A DNA stretch of 37,959 nt from a virus. Location: IMG/VR virus record IMGVR_UViG_3300031566_000169, positions 1 to 37,959 of that record. One strand, 5' to 3'. The notes under the pieces are model-generated. The model was given only the letters and a program-made list of their open reading frames with translations, was not told the DNA's origin and made no database searches. The position numbers and the translations under genes are program-made. Positions 29,761 to 37,067 of the stretch are shown piece by piece (position 1 is the first letter of the stretch; each line of letters opens with the position of its first letter).

Positions 29761-30735
29761 ATGAAATATCTATTGGTCGATACCGCAAATACATTTTTTA
29801 GAGCACGTTATATTTCGGGTCGACATTCTACTTTGGATGAGCGCACTGGAATGGCTATCCATATTACATTAACCTCTATTTCCAAACTTTGGAGAGAACA
29901 AGATCCAGAACATGTTGTTTTTTGTTTGGAAGGTACAAGTTGGAGGCGAGGAACATATCCGCCATATAAGAAAAACAGAGATGTAGCCAAAGTTGCACTG
30001 ACTCCAGCTGAGGTAAAAGAAGATCAAGCATATTGGGATGCATTCAATCAACTAAGTGAATACCTAAACAATAAAACAAATTGTTCAGTTCTCCATAGTC
30101 CCAACGCTGAGGCGGATGACCTCATTGCCCGATTCATTGCACTTCATCCTCATGACGAACATGTAATACTGAGCAGTGATTCAGATATGTTACAATTAAT
30201 TGCTGAAAATGTTACTGTATATAACGGCATCACCGGAGAGTTACATTCCCTCAAAGGAGTGTTTAATGGTGGAAGTAAACCAGCAATAGATAAGAAAACT
30301 AAACTACCAAAAGAGGCACCAAATCCTGCGTGGTTATTATTTGAAAAATGCATGAGGGGTGATTCTAGCGACAATGTGTTTAGTGCATATCCTAGAGTGA
30401 ATGTTAAAAGATTGAAAGAAGCATTTAATGATCGTGAGAAAAAAGGATATAGTTGGAATAATGTTATGTTGCAACGTTGGACTGATCATAATAAAAAAGA
30501 ACACAAGGTAGTAGATGATTATGAACGGAATAAAGTTTTGATTGATTTGACTGCACAACCTGACAAAATTAAAAAAGAAATAGATACAGATATTATTTCT
30601 CAGTTAAATAGAAAAACAATTTCACAAGTAGGAACACATTTTATTGTGTTTTGTGGAAAACACGAGTTAGTAAAGTTATTAGATTTTACTGATTCTTATG
30701 TCTCGATTCTGAATCGACCATACAAGGTGAAATAA
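29761..30735 (+). CDS. rnh: 5'-3' exonuclease / T4 RNase H-like FEN
   Basis: 324 residues, close to the 305 of T4 RNase H. FEN/PIN-type metal ligands are in place: D7 in YLLVDTANTFFRA, VVFCLEGTSWRRGTYPPYKKNR (arch-side base), EADDLIARF (E117, D119, D120), LSSDSDMLQLI (D140, D142) and MRGDSSDN for the second metal site. It would remove RNA primers and 5' flaps during lagging-strand synthesis, working with the polymerase and clamp encoded upstream. An insert (FNGGSKPAIDKKTKLPKEA) lies before the MRGDSSDN helix. The promoter is so close that the mRNA should be leaderless. Confidence 0.9.
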   Translation: MKYLLVDTANTFFRARYISGRHSTLDERTGMAIHITLTSISKLWREQDPEHVVFCLEGTSWRRGTYPPYKKNRDVAKVALTPAEVKEDQAYWDAFNQLSEYLNNKTNCSVLHSPNAEADDLIARFIALHPHDEHVILSSDSDMLQLIAENVTVYNGITGELHSLKGVFNGGSKPAIDKKTKLPKEAPNPAWLLFEKCMRGDSSDNVFSAYPRVNVKRLKEAFNDREKKGYSWNNVMLQRWTDHNKKEHKVVDDYERNKVLIDLTAQPDKIKKEIDTDIISQLNRKTISQVGTHFIVFCGKHELVKLLDFTDSYVSILNRPYKVK

Positions 30736-31475
30736 TGAATTATAGCATTTACGACAAAATGTCATCATTAATAACAAAACCAAAACGTCCTAAGTTATCA
30801 ACATTTGTATCTTCGGCGGATTTATTTACCTATGTCTATCCGAGAGGAAATATGGATCTTCATTCTTTCTTACATTTAATCGGAGTGGGAAAGGACGGAC
30901 CTTGGATTGCCGGTGGAGCAGCATTAGCATGGTATAAGGGAGAAACGATTGATTCCTTAACGGACGTTGATATATTTTTTGCTAATAAGGATAATTTTGA
31001 TTGGGTTGACAAAATTTTTAATGATGTATTAACGAATCCCAATGATAAATTAGACGATTTTAGTAAATTATTTTCAAAAGATGTGTTGGTAGGTACCAAC
31101 CCGTATATTCATAGATCACACAATGCAACTACAATTAGATTTAGCATTCAAACAAAAATATATACGATACAATTAATTAAAGCTAGGTTTCATGACAATA
31201 TTCAATCAGTAATTGATAGTTTTGATATTAGTGTTTGTAAAGTAGCGACTGACGGTAAACATTTTTATTTAGGAGAAAATACTGCACACGATATAAACAA
31301 TAAAATATTAAGGTATGAAGGTGAATTTAAAATGAATTCATTACCTAGAATTTTAAAATACCAAACCTATGGTTATAAACCCACAGACGAATTAGTTCAA
31401 CGAATGAGAGATAGTGAGAGTTTATATACCGAAATTGATATTGAGGATGTAAATGGATATAACAACATCGCCTAA
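30735..31475 (+). CDS. Minimal nucleotidyltransferase-fold protein
   Basis: 246 residues. WIAGGAALAWYKG with G60-G61, followed by SLTDVDIFFAN with D77/D79, is the GG...DxD signature of the DNA polymerase-beta-like nucleotidyltransferase superfamily. DSFDISVCKVATDG further on fits the third strand with its acidic residue. It could transfer a nucleotide to RNA, protein or a small molecule; phage relatives have no settled role, and toxin-antitoxin or tRNA-end functions are possible. Coupled to the nuclease gene by one shared base. Confidence 0.72.
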   Translation: MNYSIYDKMSSLITKPKRPKLSTFVSSADLFTYVYPRGNMDLHSFLHLIGVGKDGPWIAGGAALAWYKGETIDSLTDVDIFFANKDNFDWVDKIFNDVLTNPNDKLDDFSKLFSKDVLVGTNPYIHRSHNATTIRFSIQTKIYTIQLIKARFHDNIQSVIDSFDISVCKVATDGKHFYLGENTAHDINNKILRYEGEFKMNSLPRILKYQTYGYKPTDELVQRMRDSESLYTEIDIEDVNGYNNIA

Positions 31476-31929
31476 CGAATATAAAGAAAGAACTTGGAGC
31501 CTGTTCTCCAAGAAGCCTATGCTAATGTATTCTAAAAAGCATGATCAATATATTGTCCTTTGGAATGGCATTATAATGACTAGGAATGATGCAATTTATA
31601 TTTTGTTTCATGCATTTCATCGAGTCTTTCCAGGACAAAAAGTTAAACAGAAACTATTAGATGACTATATGCGCTGTCTACGCAGTGGCGTATTTAAAGA
31701 ATTTACCGATGAAGCGGGCGAAAGATTTATGGAAAATAGGTGCCGATTGTCTGACATGGTGGTGGAAGATATGACTAAGATTGAAGTCGCTAATAATATG
31801 AGAAATACTCGATTTCAATATTTAATAAAAATATTTTCTGCACTTCTTTATGATTACGAGAATAACGGAACAACTTTTAAACAGGCTATGGATTGGTTAG
31901 ATTTAGGGCAGGCAAACGAATATGATTAG
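31453..31929 (+). CDS. Unknown 158-aa protein
   Basis: Not recognised. It begins 23 bases inside the upstream gene with GAGG six bases before the ATG. An N-terminal short beta stretch (PMLMYSKKHDQYIVLWNGIIM) is followed by mostly helical sequence with a cluster of Arg/Asp residues (YMRCLRSGVFKEF) and a C-terminal helix. Part of a chain of overlapping small genes from 30735 to 32931. Confidence 0.62.
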   Translation: MDITTSPNEYKERTWSLFSKKPMLMYSKKHDQYIVLWNGIIMTRNDAIYILFHAFHRVFPGQKVKQKLLDDYMRCLRSGVFKEFTDEAGERFMENRCRLSDMVVEDMTKIEVANNMRNTRFQYLIKIFSALLYDYENNGTTFKQAMDWLDLGQANEYD

Positions 31930-32263
31930 AGATGTTAACATAGTCGGAAGTACCTTTTTCGTATCCTCGACTCAAATGCCAATATATGCTATTGGTGAGA
32001 ACCAAGTTCGATATAATAATCGAAAAAATGCATTAGAGCAATGGGTTGCATCGAATAACAGCTGGCAAGAAATTGCTGGCGCGGTAGACATTCGTATCAA
32101 TCCAGAAATTGATGCATTATTAAATTGGGTTCGAGAAAAACAACAAGAAGAATTTAAACTAACAAACATATATAAAAAATATCCAGAACTTCGTAAAATG
32201 AAAGAACAGCATGATATAATGCTTGCACTTATAAAGGAATATGTAGATGAGCCTAATCGCTAA
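31922..32263 (+). CDS. Unknown 113-aa protein with fibre-like N-terminal repeat
   Basis: Residues 20-55 (YAIGENQVRYNNRKNALEQWV, then NNSWQEIAG) follow the GxVRYNxxxxxxExW...W pattern common at the start of phage tail-fibre and baseplate modules. The remainder is helical and charged (LLNWVREKQQEEFKL). This mixture suggests a small structural or chaperone protein, not certain. It overlaps its neighbours by 8 and 17 bases. Confidence 0.6.
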   Translation: MIRDVNIVGSTFFVSSTQMPIYAIGENQVRYNNRKNALEQWVASNNSWQEIAGAVDIRINPEIDALLNWVREKQQEEFKLTNIYKKYPELRKMKEQHDIMLALIKEYVDEPNR

Positions 32264-32738
32264 AACAGTAGTAAAGAATAAATTTTGGATCGTGGAAGAA
32301 GATGGCATTAAGGTCGCTACTATTCAAAAAAGCCCCGGCGGTGTTGCGTTTGTAAAAGATGCTAATAGAGAACTTTTTCCTAGCATTAAAAACCTAGGTA
32401 GTACTCACAATATTATCTTTGATAAAATTGAAAAGAAAAAGAAAACCTTAGAAAAGAAAGAGCATGTTTCTGAAATTAACGGATATCCAACGAATACTAC
32501 ACCATACAATGTTCTTCACAATGTACAGAACAATAGTTACATTTATACAAAGAAACCTAAAAGCAAAAGTTATTTTTGTGCGGGATATTATATCGTACAA
32601 TTTTCAGTCACCTGGGTGCGAGGATTTTGTCCTAAACTCATTACGCTTGAACGATACAAATTTAAAGGTCCGTTTAAGACAAAAACAGAAATGCAAGCAG
32701 TTTTACAAAAGACAGTTAATGAACCCGATATTGACTAA
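32247..32738 (+). CDS. Conserved-looking unknown protein, 163 aa
   Basis: AAGGAA nine bases before the ATG supports the start, which overlaps the previous gene by 17 bases. The sequence has an N-terminal beta part (NKFWIVEEDGIKVATIQKS), a Lys-rich linker (EKKKKTLEKKEHV) and a dense aromatic/cysteine part (SYFCAGYYIVQFSVTWVRGFCPKLITLERYKFKGPF). I recall similar SK-x-YFCAGYY...FCPKL...RY proteins in T4-like marine phages, but no function for them. The tight spacing of Cys and aromatics suggests a small ordered domain rather than a linker protein. Confidence 0.66.
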   Translation: MSLIAKTVVKNKFWIVEEDGIKVATIQKSPGGVAFVKDANRELFPSIKNLGSTHNIIFDKIEKKKKTLEKKEHVSEINGYPTNTTPYNVLHNVQNNSYIYTKKPKSKSYFCAGYYIVQFSVTWVRGFCPKLITLERYKFKGPFKTKTEMQAVLQKTVNEPDID

Positions 32739-32931
32739 GTTTAATACAAAGGTTCAAACCCTTAGTCAAAGTGGCGGGAAACAACTTCTATTAAGTGCTA
32801 GAGAAGCCCGAGATCTACAATCAGAAATTTTCGTCCTTCTTCGACAAATTGCTACATTAGAAGCTAATTTACGCAGGGCTGAATCGGGTGAAGTTCCTGC
32901 TTCTATATCTGCCGACGGTGGCAAGTTTTAA
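32719..32931 (+). CDS. Small helical protein, 70 aa
   Basis: I take ATG 32719, inside the end of the preceding gene, as the start. The open frame reaches back to 32464, but that part is a shadow of the upstream gene, whose own reading frame is clearly coding. The protein is one long helix (LLLSAREARDLQSEIFVLLRQ, then IATLEANLRRAE) with leucine spacing suited to a coiled coil, and a short Gly/Ser tail. Function unknown; the last codons overlap the following late promoter hairpin. Confidence 0.58.
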   Translation: MNPILTKFNTKVQTLSQSGGKQLLLSAREARDLQSEIFVLLRQIATLEANLRRAESGEVPASISADGGKF

Positions 32932-32939
32932 CATAAATA
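32932..32939 (+). promoter_or_regulatory. Late promoter-like CATAAATA inside an inverted repeat
   Basis: CATAAATA ends eight bases before the ATG at 32947, the same spacing as the late promoter at 2469, so the mRNA should start about two bases before the ATG. It is embedded in TAACATA-AATAC-TATGTTA (32929-32947), whose right arm ends on the A of the start codon. Confidence 0.55.
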
Positions 32940-32946
32940 CTATGTT

Positions 32947-33243
32947 ATGAGTAGACCCAAGCCCACCGTCATTTTAGAGAAAGTAAATAAGACAACCTAC
33001 AAATGTGATCAGGTACTGCATAGTGATGGCATTTGGGCTGTGTACTTTAACGGCAAACCTATTAACTTAAAAACTAGTAATCTACTAGTTAACTATCCAG
33101 GACCTAAATATAAAAAGGTTAGTTTTAGTAATAAAGGTCATGCTATTAACCTAGCTAAAAAATTAAATGAAACTTTTCAAACAGATAAATTTACCGTTGT
33201 GTTCTTGACTCAAGGAGAACAGGTATTCCCAACCAAGAATTAA
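32947..33243 (+). CDS. Unknown 98-aa protein
   Basis: A small basic protein with strand-like segments (TYKCDQVLHSDGIWAVYFNGKPI, FTVVFLTQGEQVF) and a Lys-rich helix (HAINLAKKLNETF). No family recognised. It is the first gene after a late-type promoter and lacks a Shine-Dalgarno, consistent with leaderless initiation. Confidence 0.62.
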   Translation: MSRPKPTVILEKVNKTTYKCDQVLHSDGIWAVYFNGKPINLKTSNLLVNYPGPKYKKVSFSNKGHAINLAKKLNETFQTDKFTVVFLTQGEQVFPTKN

Positions 33244-33275
33244 AGGCAATTAAAAAGAAAAGATTGACCAGAGAA

Positions 33276-33602
33276 ATGTGTGTGCAGTATAACGCCCAGG
33301 GCGGCGATTGCGACACAAAGGTCTTTTCTAATTCAATATGGCAGCATCCAGATGCTTGGACTTTGCAACTAAGAAAAAATGGACGTAAGATACTTGATCA
33401 GATGGGGATGAAAAGTTATCTAATCAAGTTAACCCATCAAGATTTTACATCAAACGTTTATTTAAAATTATACAAATGTCTCGAAGGACCATTTTATATT
33501 AATACTCCACAATTGTGGCTTTATTTAGAAAAAGACTATATTATGATGACATTACTTGATAACGATTTAAAGAAAATTATCAGGAACTGTTCGGATAAGT
33601 GA
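33276..33602 (+). CDS. Unknown 108-aa protein
   Basis: Start at ATG 33276; a TTG at 33264 is in frame but has no better ribosome site. The N-terminus has MCVQYNAQGGDCDTKVF, then aromatic-rich strands (WQHPDAWTLQLRKNG, NVYLKLYKCLEGPFYI) and a C-terminal helix. It is loosely similar in length and layout to the upstream 98-residue protein, but I cannot show homology by eye. Function unknown. Confidence 0.58.
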   Translation: MCVQYNAQGGDCDTKVFSNSIWQHPDAWTLQLRKNGRKILDQMGMKSYLIKLTHQDFTSNVYLKLYKCLEGPFYINTPQLWLYLEKDYIMMTLLDNDLKKIIRNCSDK

Positions 33603-33615
33603 TGATCATAATAGC

Positions 33616-33960
33616 ATGACAACCGTTAACACTAGATTGGTTTGGATCAATCTCCCATCCAAATTTTGGGAAGAAACCGATGATGGTACGAAGCAAGAGA
33701 AATTATCAATAATTGCTATTGTAGCATTTTTCAAAAAATATACACCGATGGCCGAAATCCATTTGTTACACGATCATCCTCAAATTGAGAAGGAACTTCG
33801 ACATTGGTTGAGAGCGAATTCTATTCAATTACCTGGTGCGGTAATTCCGGTGGTAATTCCAAACGATGCAGACTTTTTAGTATTCCAATTAAAATGGTTT
33901 GATTATATAAAATTTATTACCTATACTGATATTAATCCCTCGGTAATCACTACTGACTAA
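33616..33960 (+). CDS. Unknown 114-aa protein
   Basis: Not recognised. An alpha/beta pattern is visible: RLVWINLPSKFW, LSIIAIVAFFKKY, MAEIHLLHDHPQIEKELRHWL, then a hydrophobic AVIPVVIPNDADFLVF and DYIKFITYTD. This could be a small Rossmann-like domain. No Shine-Dalgarno is visible before the ATG, which lies 13 bases after the preceding stop. Confidence 0.58.
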   Translation: MTTVNTRLVWINLPSKFWEETDDGTKQEKLSIIAIVAFFKKYTPMAEIHLLHDHPQIEKELRHWLRANSIQLPGAVIPVVIPNDADFLVFQLKWFDYIKFITYTDINPSVITTD

Positions 33961-33968
33961 TATAACAT

Positions 33969-33997
33969 TTGACTTTGGAAAAGCTTTAACGTAAAAT
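33969..33997 (+). promoter_or_regulatory. Sigma70-type promoter of the cysteine peptidase gene
   Basis: TTGACT (33969-33974), a 17-base spacer, and TAAAAT (33992-33997). The expected start is near 34004, two bases before the ATG at 34006. No Shine-Dalgarno is present. Confidence 0.7.
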
Positions 33998-34005
33998 AAT
34001 TAAAT

Positions 34006-34521
34006 ATGAGACCATATACTCAAGGGCTTTTGGACGGTATGTGTGGCGTCTATTCGGTTATCAACGCAATGCACGCCATTGATCATATGCCTGAAAAACG
34101 AGCAGAAACAATGTTTCGGATAACAATTAAAAAGTTTTCTAGCATATTTCCCACAGCATTCTATGACGGGATTAAATTCGATGAACTTCTTACAATTACA
34201 CGCTGGATTGCAAAAAAATATGTCAAAAATAAGCTAAAATGTTACAAACCTGTTAGAAAAAAAGTCGATATTAGAGGTTGGTTCGATATACTGGAACAAG
34301 TATTAGATAAAGATAAAACTGCCGTTATTATCGGCCTAGGATATCCGGAAGATCATTGGAGCGTCTGTGTCGCTGTAGAACGCAAAGGAAATGGACGTTA
34401 TCTTGTACTGTCAGATTCATATTTTGGTTTAAAGAGATTTAGAGAATCCAAATTCTCTATGTTTAAGAAAAAAGACAAAATTCAAATTGACCCATTCGAA
34501 ACTATTGTAATTGGAAAATAA
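34006..34521 (+). CDS. Papain-like cysteine peptidase
   Basis: 171 residues with a convincing catalytic set: Q6 (oxyanion) and C13 in TQGLLDGMCGVYSVINAM, H117 in PEDHWSVCVAV, and D137 in LVLSDSYF. The order Cys, His, Asp and the Q-x6-C-G-x-Y form fit a small papain/C39-like fold. No signal peptide or membrane helix, so it should act in the cytoplasm. Possible targets are host proteins, a defence-system protein or conjugated peptide, or a phage precursor; none is shown by the sequence. It has its own early-type promoter next to the start codon, suggesting early expression. Confidence 0.75.
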   Translation: MRPYTQGLLDGMCGVYSVINAMHAIDHMPEKRAETMFRITIKKFSSIFPTAFYDGIKFDELLTITRWIAKKYVKNKLKCYKPVRKKVDIRGWFDILEQVLDKDKTAVIIGLGYPEDHWSVCVAVERKGNGRYLVLSDSYFGLKRFRESKFSMFKKKDKIQIDPFETIVIGK

Positions 34522-34522
34522 C

Positions 34523-34753
34523 ATGAATACGGAAAAAGAAAATATGATGCGAACATTAGCCGATAAACCTAGGCTTGCATCAGCTTGGTGTAGTATAGGA
34601 ATCCACCGATGGCAGCGTTGGAGAAGTTATAAAGAAGATATAATTGAAACTGATAAGCTTGGATATTCTGTAATCCAACAACTTCGAGAATGTGATGATT
34701 GTGGATTGAAACAATTATCATATACTAACGCTAGTCACAAAAAAATCACCTAA
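34523..34753 (+). CDS. Small zinc-finger-like protein, 76 aa
   Basis: From ATG 34523, one base after the upstream stop. The arrangement WCSIGIHRWQRW (Cys, then G-x-H-x-W) followed by LRECDDCGLKQL (CxxC) resembles the small phage DUF1660-type zinc proteins, which have C-x3-GH-x-W and R-x-C-x2-CG. A single zinc site with ligands Cys/His and CxxC is likely. Role unknown. It ends the transcription unit before the hairpin at 34757. Confidence 0.65.
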   Translation: MNTEKENMMRTLADKPRLASAWCSIGIHRWQRWRSYKEDIIETDKLGYSVIQQLRECDDCGLKQLSYTNASHKKIT

Positions 34754-34756
34754 TCT

Positions 34757-34798
34757 AAATCAATGACTTATAAGACCCCCAACATAAGTCATTGATTT
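34757..34798 (+). terminator. Hairpin with 15-bp perfect stem (terminator of a PeSL-like cassette)
   Basis: Arms AAATCAATGACTTAT (34757-34771) and ATAAGTCATTGATTT (34784-34798) around a 12-base loop, with U-rich 3' sequence. The same stem recurs at 37007 with one compensatory change. A consensus promoter follows 18 bases later. Confidence 0.75.
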
Positions 34799-34816
34799 TA
34801 TTAATGTTAATTGGGC

Positions 34817-34845
34817 TTGACACTAACTTCAAACTCCAGTAAAAT
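34817..34845 (+). promoter_or_regulatory. Consensus sigma70 promoter of the MoxR module
   Basis: TTGACA (34817-34822), a 17-base spacer, and TAAAAT (34840-34845), followed by an AGGAG before the ATG at 34886. Directly downstream of the hairpin at 34757-34798. Confidence 0.85.
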
Positions 34846-34885
34846 ACTAGGGTATTAAACGTTAACCTACTAGGAGAATAAACGT

Positions 34886-35980
34886 ATGGCTCAAGCACAA
34901 GAATCCACCCGCACAGTAAATCCCAAAGAAGCTGAGGCGGCAATTATGACTTGTTTTAAGTCGAAGCGTCCGCTGTTTCTGTGGGGACCTCCGGGAATCG
35001 GTAAAAGCGAAGTGGTAGACACTATTACTACGCGCCTCGAAGGCTTTATGATTGACCTGCGTTTGGGTCAAATGGAGCCGACGGATTTGCGTGGAATTCC
35101 GTACTTTAACAAAGAGCTGGGGCTCATGGACTGGGCACCGCCCATCGACCTTCCTTCGGAAGAACTTGCTGCAAAATATCCGATCATTGTATTGTTCCTC
35201 GACGAGATGAACGCGGCAGCGCCGTCGGTGCAAGCGGCTGCCTACCAGCTTATTCTTAACCGTCGTATCGGAAAATACTTTCTCCCCAAAAACGTTGTTA
35301 TTGTTGCAGCGGGTAACAGGGAATCGGATCGAGGCGTTACTTATCGCATGCCTAGTCCGCTTGCCAACCGTTTTGTTCACCTCGAAATGAGGCACGATTT
35401 TGATTGCTGGCAGGAATGGGCAATTCATCATCGCATCAACAACGACGTTATTGGTTACCTCAGCCACAATAAACAAGATTTGTTCGACTTCAAAGCGACG
35501 TCGGCGAGCCGGGCGTTTGCTACTCCGCGTTCGTGGGTCTTTGTAAGTGACCTCATTGACGACGGTGTCGGCTACGATGTCCTGACCAATCTGGTTGCTG
35601 GTACTGTTGGCGAGGGCCTTGCTGTTAAGTTCATGGCGCACCGGAAATTGGTCGAAGACCTTCCGATGCCGATGGACATTCTTGAGGGCAAGGTTACGGA
35701 ACTCAAAGTCAAGGAGATCAGCGCAATGTATTCGCTTACGATTTCCATGTGCTACGAACTGAAGGATGCCAGGGAGAAAAAGGTCTCCGACGACAAGTGG
35801 CACAAAATGATCGATTGCTTCTTCGCGTTCATGATGAAGAATTTCCAAAAGGAAATCGTGGTTATGGGCGCGCGTACTGCGCTCACCACGTATGACCTTC
35901 CGATTAACCCGAAGAAGATGAAGTCCTTCGACGAGTTCCACAAACTGTACGGCAAATACATTATTGCCGCTAACCAGTAA
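34886..35980 (+). CDS. MoxR-type AAA+ ATPase
   Basis: 364 residues. Walker A GPPGIGKS (34-41), LRLGQMEPTDLRGIP (the MoxR-specific segment), Walker B IIVLFLDEMNAA (D106, E107), sensor 1 IVAAGNRES, and arginine-finger region MPSPLANRFVHLEM. MoxR/CobS-like ATPases act with VWA-domain partners to remodel or metallate target complexes, and a HExxH/VWA-type gene lies 1.1 kb downstream in the same module. The gene is much richer in G/C at third positions than the genes to its left, suggesting recent acquisition or strong codon selection. A consensus promoter and AGGAG precede it and a strong terminator follows. Confidence 0.92.
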   Translation: MAQAQESTRTVNPKEAEAAIMTCFKSKRPLFLWGPPGIGKSEVVDTITTRLEGFMIDLRLGQMEPTDLRGIPYFNKELGLMDWAPPIDLPSEELAAKYPIIVLFLDEMNAAAPSVQAAAYQLILNRRIGKYFLPKNVVIVAAGNRESDRGVTYRMPSPLANRFVHLEMRHDFDCWQEWAIHHRINNDVIGYLSHNKQDLFDFKATSASRAFATPRSWVFVSDLIDDGVGYDVLTNLVAGTVGEGLAVKFMAHRKLVEDLPMPMDILEGKVTELKVKEISAMYSLTISMCYELKDAREKKVSDDKWHKMIDCFFAFMMKNFQKEIVVMGARTALTTYDLPINPKKMKSFDEFHKLYGKYIIAANQ

Positions 35981-35988
35981 ACGGTTTA

Positions 35989-36040
35989 GGCTAGTTGGGA
36001 TGGCGTCCTAGTCGCCGGCAGTACCCAACTAGCCTTTCTT
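35989..36040 (+). terminator. Rho-independent terminator after the MoxR gene
   Basis: GGCTAGTTGGG (35989-35999) pairs perfectly with CCCAACTAGCC (36024-36034), followed by TTTCTT. The 24-base loop contains a further GGCG/CGCC pairing. Placed nine bases after the moxR stop, it should limit readthrough into the small genes. Confidence 0.88.
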
Positions 36041-36054
36041 ATTAAGGAGACAAA

Positions 36055-36300
36055 ATGAACCGCAAATCAAAATATATTGTTGTAAAACACGAAGGTTTTG
36101 AGATGCCGATTGTCTTTTCTGACCTAATGCAGCATACGCAGGCGGCGGGCCTGCGCGAGGTTATTGGTGCAGGTTTTTGCTATGTCGAAGCTGGCGAATA
36201 TGTTTGTTATGGTGAAAGCATTGGTCTACATGTTAAAAGCCGAGGCGAAACAGATGCATCGGTACTGAATGAAATGCTTGGAATGATCCGTGAAGAATAA
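36055..36300 (+). CDS. Unknown 81-aa protein
   Basis: A small protein with strand-like N-terminus (KYIVVKHEGFEMPIVFSD) and a Gly-rich middle (GAGFCYVEAGEYVCYGES). The family is not recognised. AAGGAG lies four bases before the ATG, directly after the moxR terminator, so it depends on readthrough or an unseen promoter. Small genes like this are frequent in phage accessory modules. Confidence 0.65.
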   Translation: MNRKSKYIVVKHEGFEMPIVFSDLMQHTQAAGLREVIGAGFCYVEAGEYVCYGESIGLHVKSRGETDASVLNEMLGMIREE

Positions 36301-36301
36301 T

Positions 36302-36574
36302 ATGAATAAAGACAAACCAATGACCGCTGATGAATTTCTAAGTTATTGGTTGGATCCAATTGACGATGAAGGTCCTCACATGTCTGCGTTGGATGCATTT
36401 GAGGAATCTCTTTTTGAGCATGAATCCCAATATTATAGTGAGTGCGCGATGTTTGGTGATGCCGGTCCAGGACAAGGATTGCACGTTTCTAATGGACAAC
36501 GCGAACTTGAAAATGTTCGTCGTCAAATTAACCGTATCAAAACCTTAAAAGGTGAACTGCATGGCAATGACTAA
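36302..36574 (+). CDS. Unknown 90-aa acidic protein
   Basis: I use ATG 36302, one base after the previous stop, in preference to a GTG at 36290 inside that gene. The protein is acidic in its first two thirds (FLSYWLDPIDDEGPHMSALD, FEESLFEHESQYYSE) with a basic C-terminal helix (LENVRRQINRIKTLKGEL). No family recognised. It overlaps the membrane-protein gene by 14 bases. Confidence 0.62.
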   Translation: MNKDKPMTADEFLSYWLDPIDDEGPHMSALDAFEESLFEHESQYYSECAMFGDAGPGQGLHVSNGQRELENVRRQINRIKTLKGELHGND

Positions 36575-37004
36575 AAACGAACGTCGATTTTATTGGGCAG
36601 TTCAAGACTCATTATTTCTTACCATGACCTATTTGGCTGTGGTTGATGGTATTGGTTGGGCTAACGTTGTTCTCAATGTGTACCTTTGGATAATGATCGT
36701 GTCAATGGGTCTTATTGCATTGGGTACCTGGGCGCATAATTTTCTAGTAGCACAAGGTCATCGGGACAAAAACGAACTAACAGTGCTTGATCAACTTCGA
36801 GCAAAAGGAGTATCAGTGCCCCCACTGCTTATGGCTTTTGTTGACGCTATTGTTTTCGGTGCTGCATTATCAGTCGGTTGGTATTGGACCGCTGCCGCCG
36901 CATTTAGCATGATTATTTTTGAAATTGTCGTATTTGATAAACGTGCTGTCGCTGCCGCTGTGGCGCGTAAAAATGAATTTGAGATGATGGCTGAAAAAAA
37001 CTAA
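36561..37004 (+). CDS. Predicted four-helix membrane protein
   Basis: 147 residues from ATG 36561, with AAAAGG eight bases upstream (a GTG at 36552 is too close to that site). Hydrophobic segments at roughly 15-35, 37-57 (LWIMIVSMGLIALGTWA), 87-107 (LLMAFVDAIVFGAALSVGWYW) and 108-125 suggest four membrane helices. A basic loop (HRDKNELTVLDQLRAKG) lies between the second and third. Too large and too many helices for a classical class II holin, and there are no lysis genes beside it. Role unknown. It closes the MoxR module ahead of the second hairpin cassette. Confidence 0.68.
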   Translation: MAMTKNERRFYWAVQDSLFLTMTYLAVVDGIGWANVVLNVYLWIMIVSMGLIALGTWAHNFLVAQGHRDKNELTVLDQLRAKGVSVPPLLMAFVDAIVFGAALSVGWYWTAAAAFSMIIFEIVVFDKRAVAAAVARKNEFEMMAEKN

Positions 37005-37006
37005 AC

Positions 37007-37051
37007 AAATCAATGACTTACAAAACCAGTACCGATGTAAGTCATTGATTT
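37007..37051 (+). terminator. Second copy of the 15-bp hairpin (PeSL-like cassette)
   Basis: Arms AAATCAATGACTTAC (37007-37021) and GTAAGTCATTGATTT (37037-37051) around a 15-base loop. It is identical to the stem at 34757 except that the closing T-A pair has become C-G, so pairing is preserved. A consensus promoter follows 16 bases later. Confidence 0.75.
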
Positions 37052-37067
37052 ACAACAGGATATTTGG

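Noticed and set aside
32464-32718. N-terminal extension of the 70-aa helical protein
   Set aside because: It lies wholly within the 32247 gene, whose frame is clearly coding; the real start is more likely ATG 32719.
34862-35941. 359-codon open frame on the minus strand opposite the MoxR gene
   Set aside because: It mirrors the GC-rich third positions of moxR, is Arg/His-rich with no motif, and moxR has a full set of AAA+ motifs, a promoter and a terminator.
36561-37004. Holin assignment for the membrane protein
   Set aside because: Four predicted helices and distance from the spanin genes; no endolysin nearby to support it.
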